DNA of 64,000 nt from Bacteroidales bacterium. Its GTDB lineage: Bacteria; Bacteroidota; Bacteroidia; Bacteroidales; UBA12077. This document shows positions 1 through 8,925 of the stretch, one piece after another; position 1 is the stretch's first letter, and each line of letters begins with the position of its first letter. Location of the stretch: assembly GCA_030637515.1 (NCBI GenBank), contig DAOWGM010000081.1, forward strand, positions 1 through 64,000. Direction: 5' to 3'. The translations under genes and the position numbers were made by a program. The notes below the pieces were generated by a model. That model did not search any database, had not been told where the DNA came from, and saw nothing but the letters and a program-made list of their open reading frames with translations.

Positions 1-434
1 AGACGGTTACTTATAACTTTACTTATCGTTTCAATGATCCACGTAATGGTGTACCATTCTGTGATCATGGTATTGATACTTCAATAACTATTTATGTTAA
101 TCCTACACCGAACTTTAGTGTCAGCGTGCCTGATACTATTGTTTGTGACTCCAGCACAATTACCCTGACAGTTACTGACCTGCTGGGTGCTGTTGAAGGT
201 GATAAGGTATATGACCTTACAACTACCCAGTCTGGTGGTATCACAGGAATACAGACTGACGGTGAATATGTGATGGAAACAGATGTGGTGGATCAGCTAA
301 TAAATTCTACCAATGCTGTTCAGACGGTAACTTATAACTTTACTTATCGTTTCAATGATCCACGTAATGGTGGTATACCATTCTGTGATCATGGTATTGA
401 TACTTCAATAACTATTTATGTTAATCCTACGCCT
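1..434 (+). repeat. Tandem repeat of a ~324-base PKD-like domain unit
   Basis: Bases 1-111 match bases 322-435 almost perfectly at the DNA level. The only indel is three bases: GGT GTA in the left copy against GGT GGT ATA in the right copy. The repeat unit is about 324 bases (108 codons) and lies inside the adhesin gene. Further copies may lie to the left of the window. Confidence 0.85.
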
Positions 435-3095
435 CGTGTAATAGCCACTATATTCAGAGATACAATATGTAACGATGCTAGAACTCATATTACATTAACA
501 ACACCAACTGTATTAACAAGTGGCGTAGTAACATTCGATTATACCTCTTCAGCAGATGCCGAATTAACAGGAAATAGCAGTGGGTTAACTGATTTAACAG
601 ATGGTTATATAATCGAAGATTCATTACATAATTCAACTACAGGTCCTGCCATACCTCAAGTTGTAAGATATACAATTACCCCAAGAACTCTGTCAACAGG
701 ATGTGCAAATGGTCCTGTTATTACAGATTCAATAACAGTTCATCCTACTCCTGATACTTACTTTATCAATGTAGACAGTGTTAGATGTTATCTCGAATCA
801 AATGGTCAGGCAACTGTCGTTGCTGAAAACGGAATAAATATATTTACTTATGAATGGAACGATCCGTTTAGTCAAACTACAGATATGGCAACCGGATTGT
901 CGAGAGGTTGGTACACAGTTACAGTAACAGATAACCAAGAATGTACAAAACAGGATTCCATAGAAATAAAAGAACCATTCCGAATTATACCCGATATTGA
1001 TAGTACAAGAAATGTCTCCTGTTTTGGTTCAGGAGATGGCTATGTTAGTGTTGCCCCAATTGGAGGTAATGGTCAGTATTCTTATTTATGGAACATTGGT
1101 GAAACAACTTCATTTGTCGATAACTTAAGCGGAGGTGAATTCAGTGTTACAGTAACCGACCATAAAGGTTGTGACCAAGATACACTTGTAGAAATTATAG
1201 AACCTGGTCAGATAACTCCTACTATTGATTATGTAAATGTGCGTTGTAAGGGAGAAGCCAACGGATCTGCTGTTGTTACAACACCAGCAACATCTTATGA
1301 ATGGTCAACCGGAGCAACTACTGCATCTATTTCTGGATTAACTGCAAGTACTTATCGAGTAACTATTATTGATGCCGGTTCATGTTATGCAGAAGGTAAT
1401 GTTACTATTACAGAACCAGACTCTTTAAAATCTGAAAATGAAAGCACAAACATTTGGTGTGCAGGAGATGCAAACGGGACCATTGATATTACTGTTACAG
1501 GTGGTAATGACTATACTGATTATACGTACCTATGGTTTACGCCCGATGGTTCAGGATTGATTCCAACAGATAAAGATCAAAATAGTTTGTCTGGAGGAAA
1601 TTACTATGTTACAGTAACTGATGATAGAGGATGTCAAATTCTGGATACAGCTATTATTGGCGAACCTCCCCCATTCTTATCTAATATAGACTATGATAGT
1701 GTAACTTGTTTTGGTGACGATAACGGTTGGGTTTTATTGAATGTTACCGGAGGAAATGGCAGTGATTATACGTATACTTGGGATAGTGAAAGCGGTACAA
1801 CATATGCTGATACAGCATACCTTGATAATCTACTTGCAGATCAATATTATGTTACTATTACCGATTCGCTTAATTGTGAAATATATGATACAGCTATTAT
1901 CACTGAACCCGATTTATTAGAAACATTTATTTCTAAAACACACTCAACTTGTTATGATTACGATGATGGAACAGCAAAAATTACAATATTAGGAGGTAAT
2001 GGTGGTTATATTATTAGTTGGTCAAATGGATCTTCAAATGATTCAATATTTGGCCTTTCAGCAAATACATATGATGTAATTGTTACCGATCATAAAGGTT
2101 GTGTATCTACAAACTCCGTTGATATAACGGAGCCCGACGAGATTAAAAATAATATGATCTCAGAAAATATTCGCTGTTTCGGTTTGAATAATGGTAAAAT
2201 AGAATTAAATCCAACTGGAGGAACAACACCTTACAGCTATTTCTGGAGTCATGATGTGATGTTAACTGCTAATTTAGTTGAGAATTTAGACCCAGGAAAC
2301 TATAAAATCACTGTTCTTGATGATAACAATTGTCAACGAATAAGTAACACGGATATCACACAGCCGGATCCACTTATAGCAACTATATTAAAGAACGATA
2401 TAAGTTGTTACGGAATGGGCGATGGTTATATCTCATTAAGCATGTTCGGAGGAACTCCTGAATATACATATAACTGGTCAAATGGATTCTCAGAATCATC
2501 TGTCGATATGCTCGAAAATGGCTTATACAATATTGTTATCTCAGATATTCATGATTGTAAAATTGATACTACAATAGAAATTGTTGAACCAGGAAAACTT
2601 GCCATTAACCCGAACATTAAAAGACCGACTTGTTCTGATATAAGAGATGGTTACATTGAACTAAATTTAAGTGGAGGTATTGAACCATACTATATTTATT
2701 GGGACAATGGAAGCACTGAAGAGAATCTTTATGAAATTAGATCTGGAATATTTGAACTGCTTATTAATGATGAAAACATGTGTGAATTCGATACAACTTT
2801 TGTTATCAGAAGCGCTCATGATTACTGTTTTGAAATCCCTACAGCTTTTAGTCCTAACGGCGATTATGTAAATGATAAATGGGAAATAGAATTAAACGAT
2901 TTATATCCTTATGCAGAAATTGAGATTTTTGACCGTAGAGGAAAAAGAGTTTTCTATTCAAGAGGATATGAGGAATCGCAATATTGGGATGGAACATACA
3001 ATGGAAAAGAACTCCCAATGGACAACTATTTTTACATTATTTATTTACGAAACGGAACAAGTAGAATTTCGGGAACAGTTACAATTTTAAGATAA
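1..3095 (+). CDS. Giant SprB-repeat adhesin, T9SS type B sorted (5' partial)
   Basis: The reading frame is open to the left window edge (first full codon at base 3), so this is only the C-terminal part of a large surface protein; the GTG at 126 is internal. The visible order is the tail of one PKD-like/Ig-like domain, a second nearly identical one, a third divergent one, then nine SprB-type repeats with the recurring pattern CxGxxdGxxxxxxxGGxxxYxYxW...GxYxVTVTDxxxC...ixEP. It ends in a CHU_C/gliding-associated domain (PTAFSPNGDYVNDKW ... YFYIIYLRNG). That domain is the type B signal of the type IX secretion system, so the protein is inferred to be exported and attached at the cell surface. 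Its role is probably adhesion or gliding; the ligand is unknown. Confidence 0.9.
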   Translation, partial: TVTYNFTYRFNDPRNGVPFCDHGIDTSITIYVNPTPNFSVSVPDTIVCDSSTITLTVTDLLGAVEGDKVYDLTTTQSGGITGIQTDGEYVMETDVVDQLINSTNAVQTVTYNFTYRFNDPRNGGIPFCDHGIDTSITIYVNPTPRVIATIFRDTICNDARTHITLTTPTVLTSGVVTFDYTSSADAELTGNSSGLTDLTDGYIIEDSLHNSTTGPAIPQVVRYTITPRTLSTGCANGPVITDSITVHPTPDTYFINVDSVRCYLESNGQATVVAENGINIFTYEWNDPFSQTTDMATGLSRGWYTVTVTDNQECTKQDSIEIKEPFRIIPDIDSTRNVSCFGSGDGYVSVAPIGGNGQYSYLWNIGETTSFVDNLSGGEFSVTVTDHKGCDQDTLVEIIEPGQITPTIDYVNVRCKGEANGSAVVTTPATSYEWSTGATTASISGLTASTYRVTIIDAGSCYAEGNVTITEPDSLKSENESTNIWCAGDANGTIDITVTGGNDYTDYTYLWFTPDGSGLIPTDKDQNSLSGGNYYVTVTDDRGCQILDTAIIGEPPPFLSNIDYDSVTCFGDDNGWVLLNVTGGNGSDYTYTWDSESGTTYADTAYLDNLLADQYYVTITDSLNCEIYDTAIITEPDLLETFISKTHSTCYDYDDGTAKITILGGNGGYIISWSNGSSNDSIFGLSANTYDVIVTDHKGCVSTNSVDITEPDEIKNNMISENIRCFGLNNGKIELNPTGGTTPYSYFWSHDVMLTANLVENLDPGNYKITVLDDNNCQRISNTDITQPDPLIATILKNDISCYGMGDGYISLSMFGGTPEYTYNWSNGFSESSVDMLENGLYNIVISDIHDCKIDTTIEIVEPGKLAINPNIKRPTCSDIRDGYIELNLSGGIEPYYIYWDNGSTEENLYEIRSGIFELLINDENMCEFDTTFVIRSAHDYCFEIPTAFSPNGDYVNDKWEIELNDLYPYAEIEIFDRRGKRVFYSRGYEESQYWDGTYNGKELPMDNYFYIIYLRNGTSRISGTVTILR

Positions 3096-3212
3096 CTTGA
3101 TATTATTAATAAATGATTGTTACATCTGATTTTTATTTTTAAATTTATAGAACCTTTTTCATTTAAACCGTATAAACTAAATATTATCTGTTATATATAA
3201 AACCCTTATACT

Positions 3213-4952
3213 ATGAGATTAGCTAAACTTACTTTTTTCCTGTCAGCACTTTTATTCATGCTTTCAACTTCCGGTAAGGCACAAGAACCGCTTAAACATA
3301 TAAAGAAGATGTACCTATCTCCTGAAGGCAAATTATACATTAACAAAGCCTTGCCTCTTTATTTCCATGTATCTTCGTCACCTGATACAAATGCAGAATC
3401 GCATCTTTTAATGCCAACAGCAGACTCAAAAAAATATGCTAATCCTGCCTACTTGGATACTGAAGGATATAATACTTTCCGTTCACCTTCAAAAGTAGAT
3501 ACGGTAACAAAACAGATAGTTTATCCTCTTGAAGATATAAAATTTGAAGTATATGCTGATAGCAGATCTCCGATTACCCATTTTGAATTTGATAATAAGA
3601 AGTATTATAAAAATGAAAATATTTTTTACTTTGGTGAAAAAATCCATGTAAAATTTCGTGTTACTGACGCTACTTCAGGTGTAGAAAAAACCTATTTTTC
3701 AATTAACGGTCAGCCGTATAACGAACTCAGTTCAGATATTGAATTAAATGAAGAAAAACTTTATGACATAAAGTATTACTCAGTCGATTTTGTTGGTAAT
3801 GCTGAAACTCCTAAATCAATAAACATTAAAATTGATATAACTAAACCAGTAACTAAATCAACTGTTGAACCCGATTTATATAATGATATTATTTCGGTGC
3901 GTTCAAAAATTATACTTGAAGCAAGTGATGAAAATTCTAAAATTAAAAAAACAGTTTTTTCAATAAACAATGGTACTTTTTATAATTACAGAAATCCTAT
4001 AGTAATTTCCGGATTAAGCGAAGGTGAGCACACAATTACTTATTACTCAGTTGATAATACAAATAATGAAGAACAACAAAAGACATACACTTTTTATCTT
4101 GATAAAACTCCGCCAATGGTTATAGATGAGTTAATTGGCAATACATTTATTGCAAACGGGAAAGAGTATTCATCAGGAAGAAGCAAAGTAAAGCTTACAG
4201 CAATGGATAATAAAGCGGGTGTTCATGAAATTCGCTACTCAATTAACGGCGGTGAATTTCTTGAATATACCAAACCTTTCTTCTTGTCTAAATCAGGTAA
4301 ATTAAAAATTCAAGCTTTCGTAACCGATAAGGTTAATAATCAAGTTATAAAAACTATTTTGACAAATAAATCCAGTATTTCTTACGTTGATTTATCAGGT
4401 CCCACTCTTGGGCATAGGTTTACTGGAGCTAACTTTATTTCAAAAGATACAGCCTATATAACCAAAGACACAAAAATAAGTCTTTCAGCAAGAGATAATG
4501 CTTCTGGAGCTAAAAGAAAGGAATACAGCATTGATAATGGTGAAATAATTGAATACACAGGAGCTTTTAGAATAAACAAGGAGGGCGTGCATTCAATTAC
4601 ATTTACGGGGTATGACAATGTTGATAATTCGAGTACAAATACATTTATTTGTGTAGAAGATAACATCGGTCCCGAAATCTTTTTCCGTTTTAGCATCCCT
4701 TCAGAAAAAACTAAAAATGTCGATGGAAAGAATTACAGCGTTTATCCTAATCACGTTGTCCTGTTTTTATCATCAACTGATGCTTCTGTTGGTTTCGACA
4801 AACTGCTATATTCTGTAAATGGAGCTCCTAATAAAACTTATACAAGCCTTATTACTGGTTTCCAAAAGGAAAAAGCTTATTCAATTAATGTTACATCTAT
4901 CGATAAATTAGGTAATAAAAGTCAAAAAACCATTGATTTCTATATTGAATAA
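3213..4952 (+). CDS. Exported protein with OmpL47-type Ig-like repeats
   Basis: A 579-residue protein with a clear signal peptide (MRLAKLTFFLSALLFMLSTSGKAQ region). The rest is built from about five repeats of 90-100 residues, each containing patterns such as 'YSINGGEFLEYTKPF' or 'FSINNGTFYNYRNPI', followed by 'G.HTITYYSVDN..N'. This is typical of OmpL47-type beta-sandwich repeats, often found in outer-membrane or surface proteins. No sorting domain is visible. It lies 18 bases upstream of the PP2C/receiver gene and probably shares its transcript, so it may be the exported partner of that signalling protein (inference). The function is unknown. Confidence 0.75.
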   Translation: MRLAKLTFFLSALLFMLSTSGKAQEPLKHIKKMYLSPEGKLYINKALPLYFHVSSSPDTNAESHLLMPTADSKKYANPAYLDTEGYNTFRSPSKVDTVTKQIVYPLEDIKFEVYADSRSPITHFEFDNKKYYKNENIFYFGEKIHVKFRVTDATSGVEKTYFSINGQPYNELSSDIELNEEKLYDIKYYSVDFVGNAETPKSINIKIDITKPVTKSTVEPDLYNDIISVRSKIILEASDENSKIKKTVFSINNGTFYNYRNPIVISGLSEGEHTITYYSVDNTNNEEQQKTYTFYLDKTPPMVIDELIGNTFIANGKEYSSGRSKVKLTAMDNKAGVHEIRYSINGGEFLEYTKPFFLSKSGKLKIQAFVTDKVNNQVIKTILTNKSSISYVDLSGPTLGHRFTGANFISKDTAYITKDTKISLSARDNASGAKRKEYSIDNGEIIEYTGAFRINKEGVHSITFTGYDNVDNSSTNTFICVEDNIGPEIFFRFSIPSEKTKNVDGKNYSVYPNHVVLFLSSTDASVGFDKLLYSVNGAPNKTYTSLITGFQKEKAYSINVTSIDKLGNKSQKTIDFYIE

Positions 4953-4970
4953 TTTGAAAGAATCTTTTGC

Positions 4971-7178
4971 ATGATCAAAAGAATATATTTTTATTTATTT
5001 CTGATTTCACTTTCTGTAAATAGCAACCTGCTGTTTTCTCAGGAATCAGAATCTTCTGTTCAAAATCAAATAGAGCAATTACAATCTGAAATACAAAAGT
5101 TTGAGGTAGAAAGAAACACAACTCAACAAGCAGCATCATTAAACAAACTTGCCTATTTGTACTGGGAAAATGAAAACTTTGATAAAGCCATTACAACATT
5201 TTCTCAATCGCTTGAAATTAATAAAACCATTAAGAATTTAAATGGAGTTAAATCTTTGTTATACAATATTGGTCTAATTTATGCCGATAAAGAAGATTAT
5301 TCAAATGCTCTGATTAATTTCAATGAAGGAGTTAAAATAGCAAAACAATTAAACCAAAAAGAAGGGATTTATACTGGTTTAATGAATAAAGCCAGCGTAC
5401 TAAAAAGCCTTTTAAAAAATCAGGAAGCAATAAATAGCCTAAATGAAGCATTAATTTATGCGCAAGAATTAAATAGCCAGAAACTCATTCGAACTTGTTA
5501 TGGAATGCTTGCCGAAAACTATGAAATTATTGGTGATTCTGAAAATACAATGAAGTATTTTGAGATGTTTGCATCTATTGATAAACATATAAAAAAGGAA
5601 CAAATAAAAGAAATAGAAGCAAAATCGAATGAGCGAGTACGCATAGCGCAAAATGAAAAAGTACAGTCAGAACAAGCACTTTCTGAAAAAACAAATCAAC
5701 TTAGCGAAACTCAGCAAACACTTAAGGAATCAGAAGAAAAAACAAAACAACAAAAACTCGAGCTTGATATAAAGGAGCTTTCTATAAAAGAAAAAGAAGC
5801 TCAGTTAAAAAATGAAAAGCTAATCCGTTATGGAGTATCTGTGATTCTTATTGTCATCCTACTATTTTCTTTATTGATTTACAAACAGTTCAGAGCCAAA
5901 AAAGCAGCAAATAAAAAACTCGCTGAACAAAACCAACAAATTAGCAACCAGAAATCTGAAATTGAATCTCAAAGGGATCTTGCAAATCAACAAAAAAAGG
6001 ATATCACAGATAGCATTGAATATGCAAAACGAATTCAAACAGCATTATTACCACCTTTAAATTTTATTAAACGAAACTTACCCGAGCATTTTATATTATT
6101 TAAACCTAGAGATATCGTTAGTGGCGATTTTTACTGGATGATGAATAAAGACAGTAAAATTATTATAGCAGCTGCAGATTGCACAGGTCATGGAGTGCCT
6201 GGAGCATTCATGAGTATGCTTGGTACTGCTTTTTTAAATGAAATTGTTACAAAAATTATAGAGAATAAACATATTTATTCCTTACAGGCCAATGAAATAT
6301 TAAATCAATTAAGAGATTATATTATTAAATCTCTTCATCAGACAGGAGCTGAAAATGAGTCAAAGGATGGAATCGATATAGCATTATGTATTATTGATTC
6401 TGAAAAACAAAAACTACAATTTGCTGGGGCACACAATCCTTTATATATAATTAATAATAACGAAATTAGGATCATTAAGGGAGACCGAATGCCTGTTAGC
6501 ATTCACCAAAATGCTCATAAATCATTTAAGAACCATGAAATAGATTTCGAAGAAAATGATATTATCTATATCTTCTCTGATGGATACTATGATCAAATTG
6601 GAGGTCCTAAGAACCGCAAATTCATGTCAAGAAACTTCCAGACTCTTTTAATGGATATTCATAAAAAACCAATGGAAATTCAACAGCAAATGTTGGATAA
6701 AGCATTTGAAGATTGGAAAGGAGACAATATTCAGTTAGATGATATTTTGGTTATTGGTATAAAACTGGAAGTTGCTAAAAAAAGAATAACACAAAAGCAA
6801 AAATACGATTGGAGTAACAAAACCATCTTAATTGCCGAAGATACTGAAATGAATTATTTGTTCCTTGTTGAAGCATTAAGACCTACAGAAGTTCAAATTA
6901 TTAGAGCAAAAGACGGTGAAGAGGCACTTGAGCTTTTTAATAGAAATGATCAAATTGATTTGATATTAATGGATATAAACATGCCTAAATTAGATGGATT
7001 TGAAACAACCAAACGCATTAAAGAAATTAAAAAAGATATCCCTATTATTGCTCAGACAGCCTTGAATCTTGAAGATGCAAGAGAAAGATCAGAAGAAGTA
7101 GGCTGCGATGATTATATTTTGAAACCAATACAACTTAAACTATTTTTATCTAAATTAGATTCATATTTAAAATCTTAA
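4971..7178 (+). CDS. TPR / SpoIIE-type PP2C phosphatase with C-terminal receiver domain
   Basis: A 735-residue membrane signalling protein: signal peptide, TPR region (about residues 45-200), coiled coil (200-285), one transmembrane helix (about 287-307), a second coil, a SpoIIE/PP2C domain (about 370-600) and a receiver domain (617-735). PP2C metal motifs are present (SGDFYWM, AADCTGHGVPGAFMS, FSDGYYDQ). The receiver phosphoacceptor is Asp668 (LMDINMP). Two SiaC-like genes follow directly, and SiaC-family phosphoproteins are the known substrates of SiaA-type PP2C phosphatases, so it is likely the phosphatase of a partner-switch. Having the receiver at the C-terminus of the phosphatase suggests control by a histidine kinase encoded elsewhere. 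Confidence 0.88.
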   Translation: MIKRIYFYLFLISLSVNSNLLFSQESESSVQNQIEQLQSEIQKFEVERNTTQQAASLNKLAYLYWENENFDKAITTFSQSLEINKTIKNLNGVKSLLYNIGLIYADKEDYSNALINFNEGVKIAKQLNQKEGIYTGLMNKASVLKSLLKNQEAINSLNEALIYAQELNSQKLIRTCYGMLAENYEIIGDSENTMKYFEMFASIDKHIKKEQIKEIEAKSNERVRIAQNEKVQSEQALSEKTNQLSETQQTLKESEEKTKQQKLELDIKELSIKEKEAQLKNEKLIRYGVSVILIVILLFSLLIYKQFRAKKAANKKLAEQNQQISNQKSEIESQRDLANQQKKDITDSIEYAKRIQTALLPPLNFIKRNLPEHFILFKPRDIVSGDFYWMMNKDSKIIIAAADCTGHGVPGAFMSMLGTAFLNEIVTKIIENKHIYSLQANEILNQLRDYIIKSLHQTGAENESKDGIDIALCIIDSEKQKLQFAGAHNPLYIINNNEIRIIKGDRMPVSIHQNAHKSFKNHEIDFEENDIIYIFSDGYYDQIGGPKNRKFMSRNFQTLLMDIHKKPMEIQQQMLDKAFEDWKGDNIQLDDILVIGIKLEVAKKRITQKQKYDWSNKTILIAEDTEMNYLFLVEALRPTEVQIIRAKDGEEALELFNRNDQIDLILMDINMPKLDGFETTKRIKEIKKDIPIIAQTALNLEDARERSEEVGCDDYILKPIQLKLFLSKLDSYLKS

Positions 7179-7187
7179 TCGACACCT

Positions 7188-7574
7188 ATGGATCAATTAC
7201 TAATTGAAGCAACCAGCTCTACACCAAAAATATATCTTGATAAAGAATCAAGTAAGTTTGAAATTATTGGGAAGTCATTCCCTGAAGAAAGTAGAGTTTT
7301 TTATTCGCCAGTATATGTATGGCTTGAGGAATATGCACAAAATCCGAATGAAGAAACTCTTTTTGAGTTTAAAATGGAATATTTCAATTCTTCATCTTCA
7401 TTAATTATACTGGAAATTCTTAATATATTAGATAGCATTAAGAAAAATGGGGGAAAAGTTACAATACTATGGAGCCACCTAACTATAGATGAAGATATGT
7501 TAGAAGCAGGAGAAGAGTATTCTGAATTAGTAAGCCTGCCTTTTGAATATAAGGCTTTGGAAGATTTCAATTAA
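7188..7574 (+). CDS. SiaC family regulatory phosphoprotein (DUF1987), copy 1
   Basis: A 128-residue protein of the SiaC/DUF1987 family: a pattern 'Tp.I.lD...g.feI.GkSfPEe...Fy.Pv..WLeeY...P' and then 'F.meYFNSSSS..ilEIl'. In Pseudomonas SiaC the phosphorylated residue is a threonine just after the FN motif; here that stretch (residues 67-71) is Asn followed by four serines. It begins 10 bases after the PP2C gene, in the same operon. It is likely a small switch protein whose phosphorylation is removed by the upstream phosphatase. The partner kinase and target are not in the window. Confidence 0.85.
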   Translation: MDQLLIEATSSTPKIYLDKESSKFEIIGKSFPEESRVFYSPVYVWLEEYAQNPNEETLFEFKMEYFNSSSSLIILEILNILDSIKKNGGKVTILWSHLTIDEDMLEAGEEYSELVSLPFEYKALEDFN

Positions 7575-7626
7575 TTAAGCTTTATAATTCGCATTATAAT
7601 TTACAGATCATCGATAAAATTTACTT

Positions 7627-8013
7627 ATGGAAACATTGCAAATAGCCGCTACAGAAGAATCCCCCGGAATAAATTTCGATCGAGAAAATGGTAAATTTTT
7701 AATCTTTGGAAAATCATTTCCTGAAGAAGTAAAAAAGTTTTACAATCCAGTATTCTACTGGCTCGAAGAATATATTAAAGAACCAAATGAAGAATCTATC
7801 TTTGAATTTCGATTTGAATATTTCAACTCGGCAACCTCAACAATTCTTTTAGAGATATTTTACATGCTTGAAAAAATTATTACTGAAGAAAATAAAAAAG
7901 TAAAAATATTCTGGAATTACCTCGAAATAGATGATGATATGCTTGATAAAGGACAGGAATATGCCGAGATGATAAAAATTCCTTTTGAATATATTATTAT
8001 TGAAGACTACTAA
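7627..8013 (+). CDS. SiaC family regulatory phosphoprotein (DUF1987), copy 2
   Basis: The same length and layout as the preceding gene, clearly a tandem paralogue (shared GKSFPEE, WLEEY, PNEE and EYFNS blocks). The candidate phosphorylation stretch reads NSATST (residues 67-72), so it offers a Thr where copy 1 has only Ser. The gene is followed 32 bases later by a strong hairpin terminator, so it ends the operon. Two non-identical copies beside one phosphatase suggest two outputs, or competition for one partner (inference). Confidence 0.85.
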   Translation: METLQIAATEESPGINFDRENGKFLIFGKSFPEEVKKFYNPVFYWLEEYIKEPNEESIFEFRFEYFNSATSTILLEIFYMLEKIITEENKKVKIFWNYLEIDDDMLDKGQEYAEMIKIPFEYIIIEDY

Positions 8014-8044
8014 ACAAAAGCTCCCGATATAAGTATCTAAAAAC

Positions 8045-8076
8045 AAAAAAACCTTCAGAAATTCTGAAGGTTTTTT
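8045..8076. terminator. Bidirectional intrinsic terminator
   Basis: An ACCTTCAG / CTGAAGGT hairpin with a 5-base loop, flanked by an A-run on the left and a T-run on the right. It can end both the rightward SiaC operon and the leftward tRNA-Asn transcript. Confidence 0.85.
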
Positions 8077-8077
8077 G

Positions 8078-8151
8078 CTCCCCAGGTAGGACTTGAACCT
8101 ACGACCCCCTGATTAACAGTCAGGTGCTCTAACCAACTGAGCTACTGAGGA
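8078..8151 (-). tRNA. tRNA-Asn (GTT)
   Basis: Read on the minus strand, the 74-base cloverleaf has acceptor TCCTCAG paired with CTGGGGA, D arm GCTC...GAGC, anticodon stem CCTGA/TCAGG with loop CTGTTAA (anticodon GTT), T arm GTAGG TTCAAGT CCTAC and discriminator G. CCA is not encoded. A -33/-7 promoter lies 33 bases upstream. Confidence 0.95.
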
Positions 8152-8183
8152 ATTTTCGCAATCACCAATCGTGATTTGAGTGG

Positions 8184-8214
8184 CAAAAATAAAATCTTTT
8201 TATGAATAAACAAA
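8184..8214 (-). promoter_or_regulatory. Bacteroidota-type promoter for tRNA-Asn
   Basis: On the minus strand there is TTTG (8214-8211), a 19-base spacer and TATTTTTG (8191-8184). This matches the -33 TTTG / -7 TAnnTTTG consensus of the Bacteroidota primary sigma factor, and it points at the tRNA. Confidence 0.7.
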
Positions 8215-8519
8215 CTGTTCAATAAAAAAAATACATATTTTTTTAAAAATAGCCATCAACACCCTGATTTACTGTCGATATACTTTTCTAAATCAAAAAC
8301 ATAATATTAAAAAAGTAACGGCAATTCTCTTTTATAAAATCATTTTAAATAATTAAATTCTTATTTTTCGTAAGCCTGGAAAGCAGTTAAGTCGCAGCTT
8401 TTTTTCGACCAAATTAAAATGTGTTATAAAGCATATTAAAAGAAGAAAATACATTCTATTTTACTCCTAATTTATTACTGAAATGATTTTATAGAAGTTA
8501 CATTAGAAAAATTACCATT
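8215..8519. other. Non-coding AT-rich spacer
   Basis: About 300 bases between the tRNA-Asn promoter and acpS, with no credible reading frame, RNA gene or clear promoter. It presumably contains the start of the acpS transcript. Confidence 0.5.
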
Positions 8520-8900
8520 TTGATACTTGGAATTGGTACAGATATTTTCGAAATTGAACGAATGAAAATTCGACTTGAAAAACAGCCATCATTCATTGAA
8601 GGAGTTTTTACCGAGAACGAAATCAATTACTGCAATCAGTTTAAAAATAAAGCCCAGAGATTTGCTGCACGTTACGCTGCTAAAGAAGCTTTTTTAAAAG
8701 CTCTTGGCACAGGATGGAGAGACGGAATCACATTTAAAGATATTGATATTATTAATGATGATTTAGGCAAACCTGAGATCTTTTTGTCAGGTATTGCAAA
8801 ACAAATTGCTGATAAATTAGAAGTTACTGCCATTCATTTATCGATGAGTCATACAGAAAAGCTTGCAAACGCTTTTGTAATCATAAATAACCATAACTAA
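8520..8900 (+). CDS. acpS: Holo-[acyl-carrier-protein] synthase
   Basis: A 126-residue phosphopantetheinyl transferase that transfers the 4'-phosphopantetheine arm of CoA to a serine of carrier proteins. The family start 'ILGIGTDI' fixes translation at a TTG codon, since an in-frame stop lies at 8484-8486 and no ATG follows it. Mg-binding Asp8 and Glu56 (in RYAAKEAFLKALG) are present, as is the C-terminal SMSHTEKLANAFV block. It lies 25 bases upstream of an acyl-CoA synthetase that is followed by a carrier-protein gene, so besides general fatty-acid ACP it may serve the carrier protein of this cluster (inference). Confidence 0.93.
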   Translation: MILGIGTDIFEIERMKIRLEKQPSFIEGVFTENEINYCNQFKNKAQRFAARYAAKEAFLKALGTGWRDGITFKDIDIINDDLGKPEIFLSGIAKQIADKLEVTAIHLSMSHTEKLANAFVIINNHN

Positions 8901-8925
8901 AACTAAAAATTAAACTAATTATCTT

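Noticed and set aside
8385-8410. Terminator-like T-run (GCAGTTAAGTCGCAGCTTTTTTT)
   Set aside because: The arms do not pair beyond two or three bases and no gene ends there.
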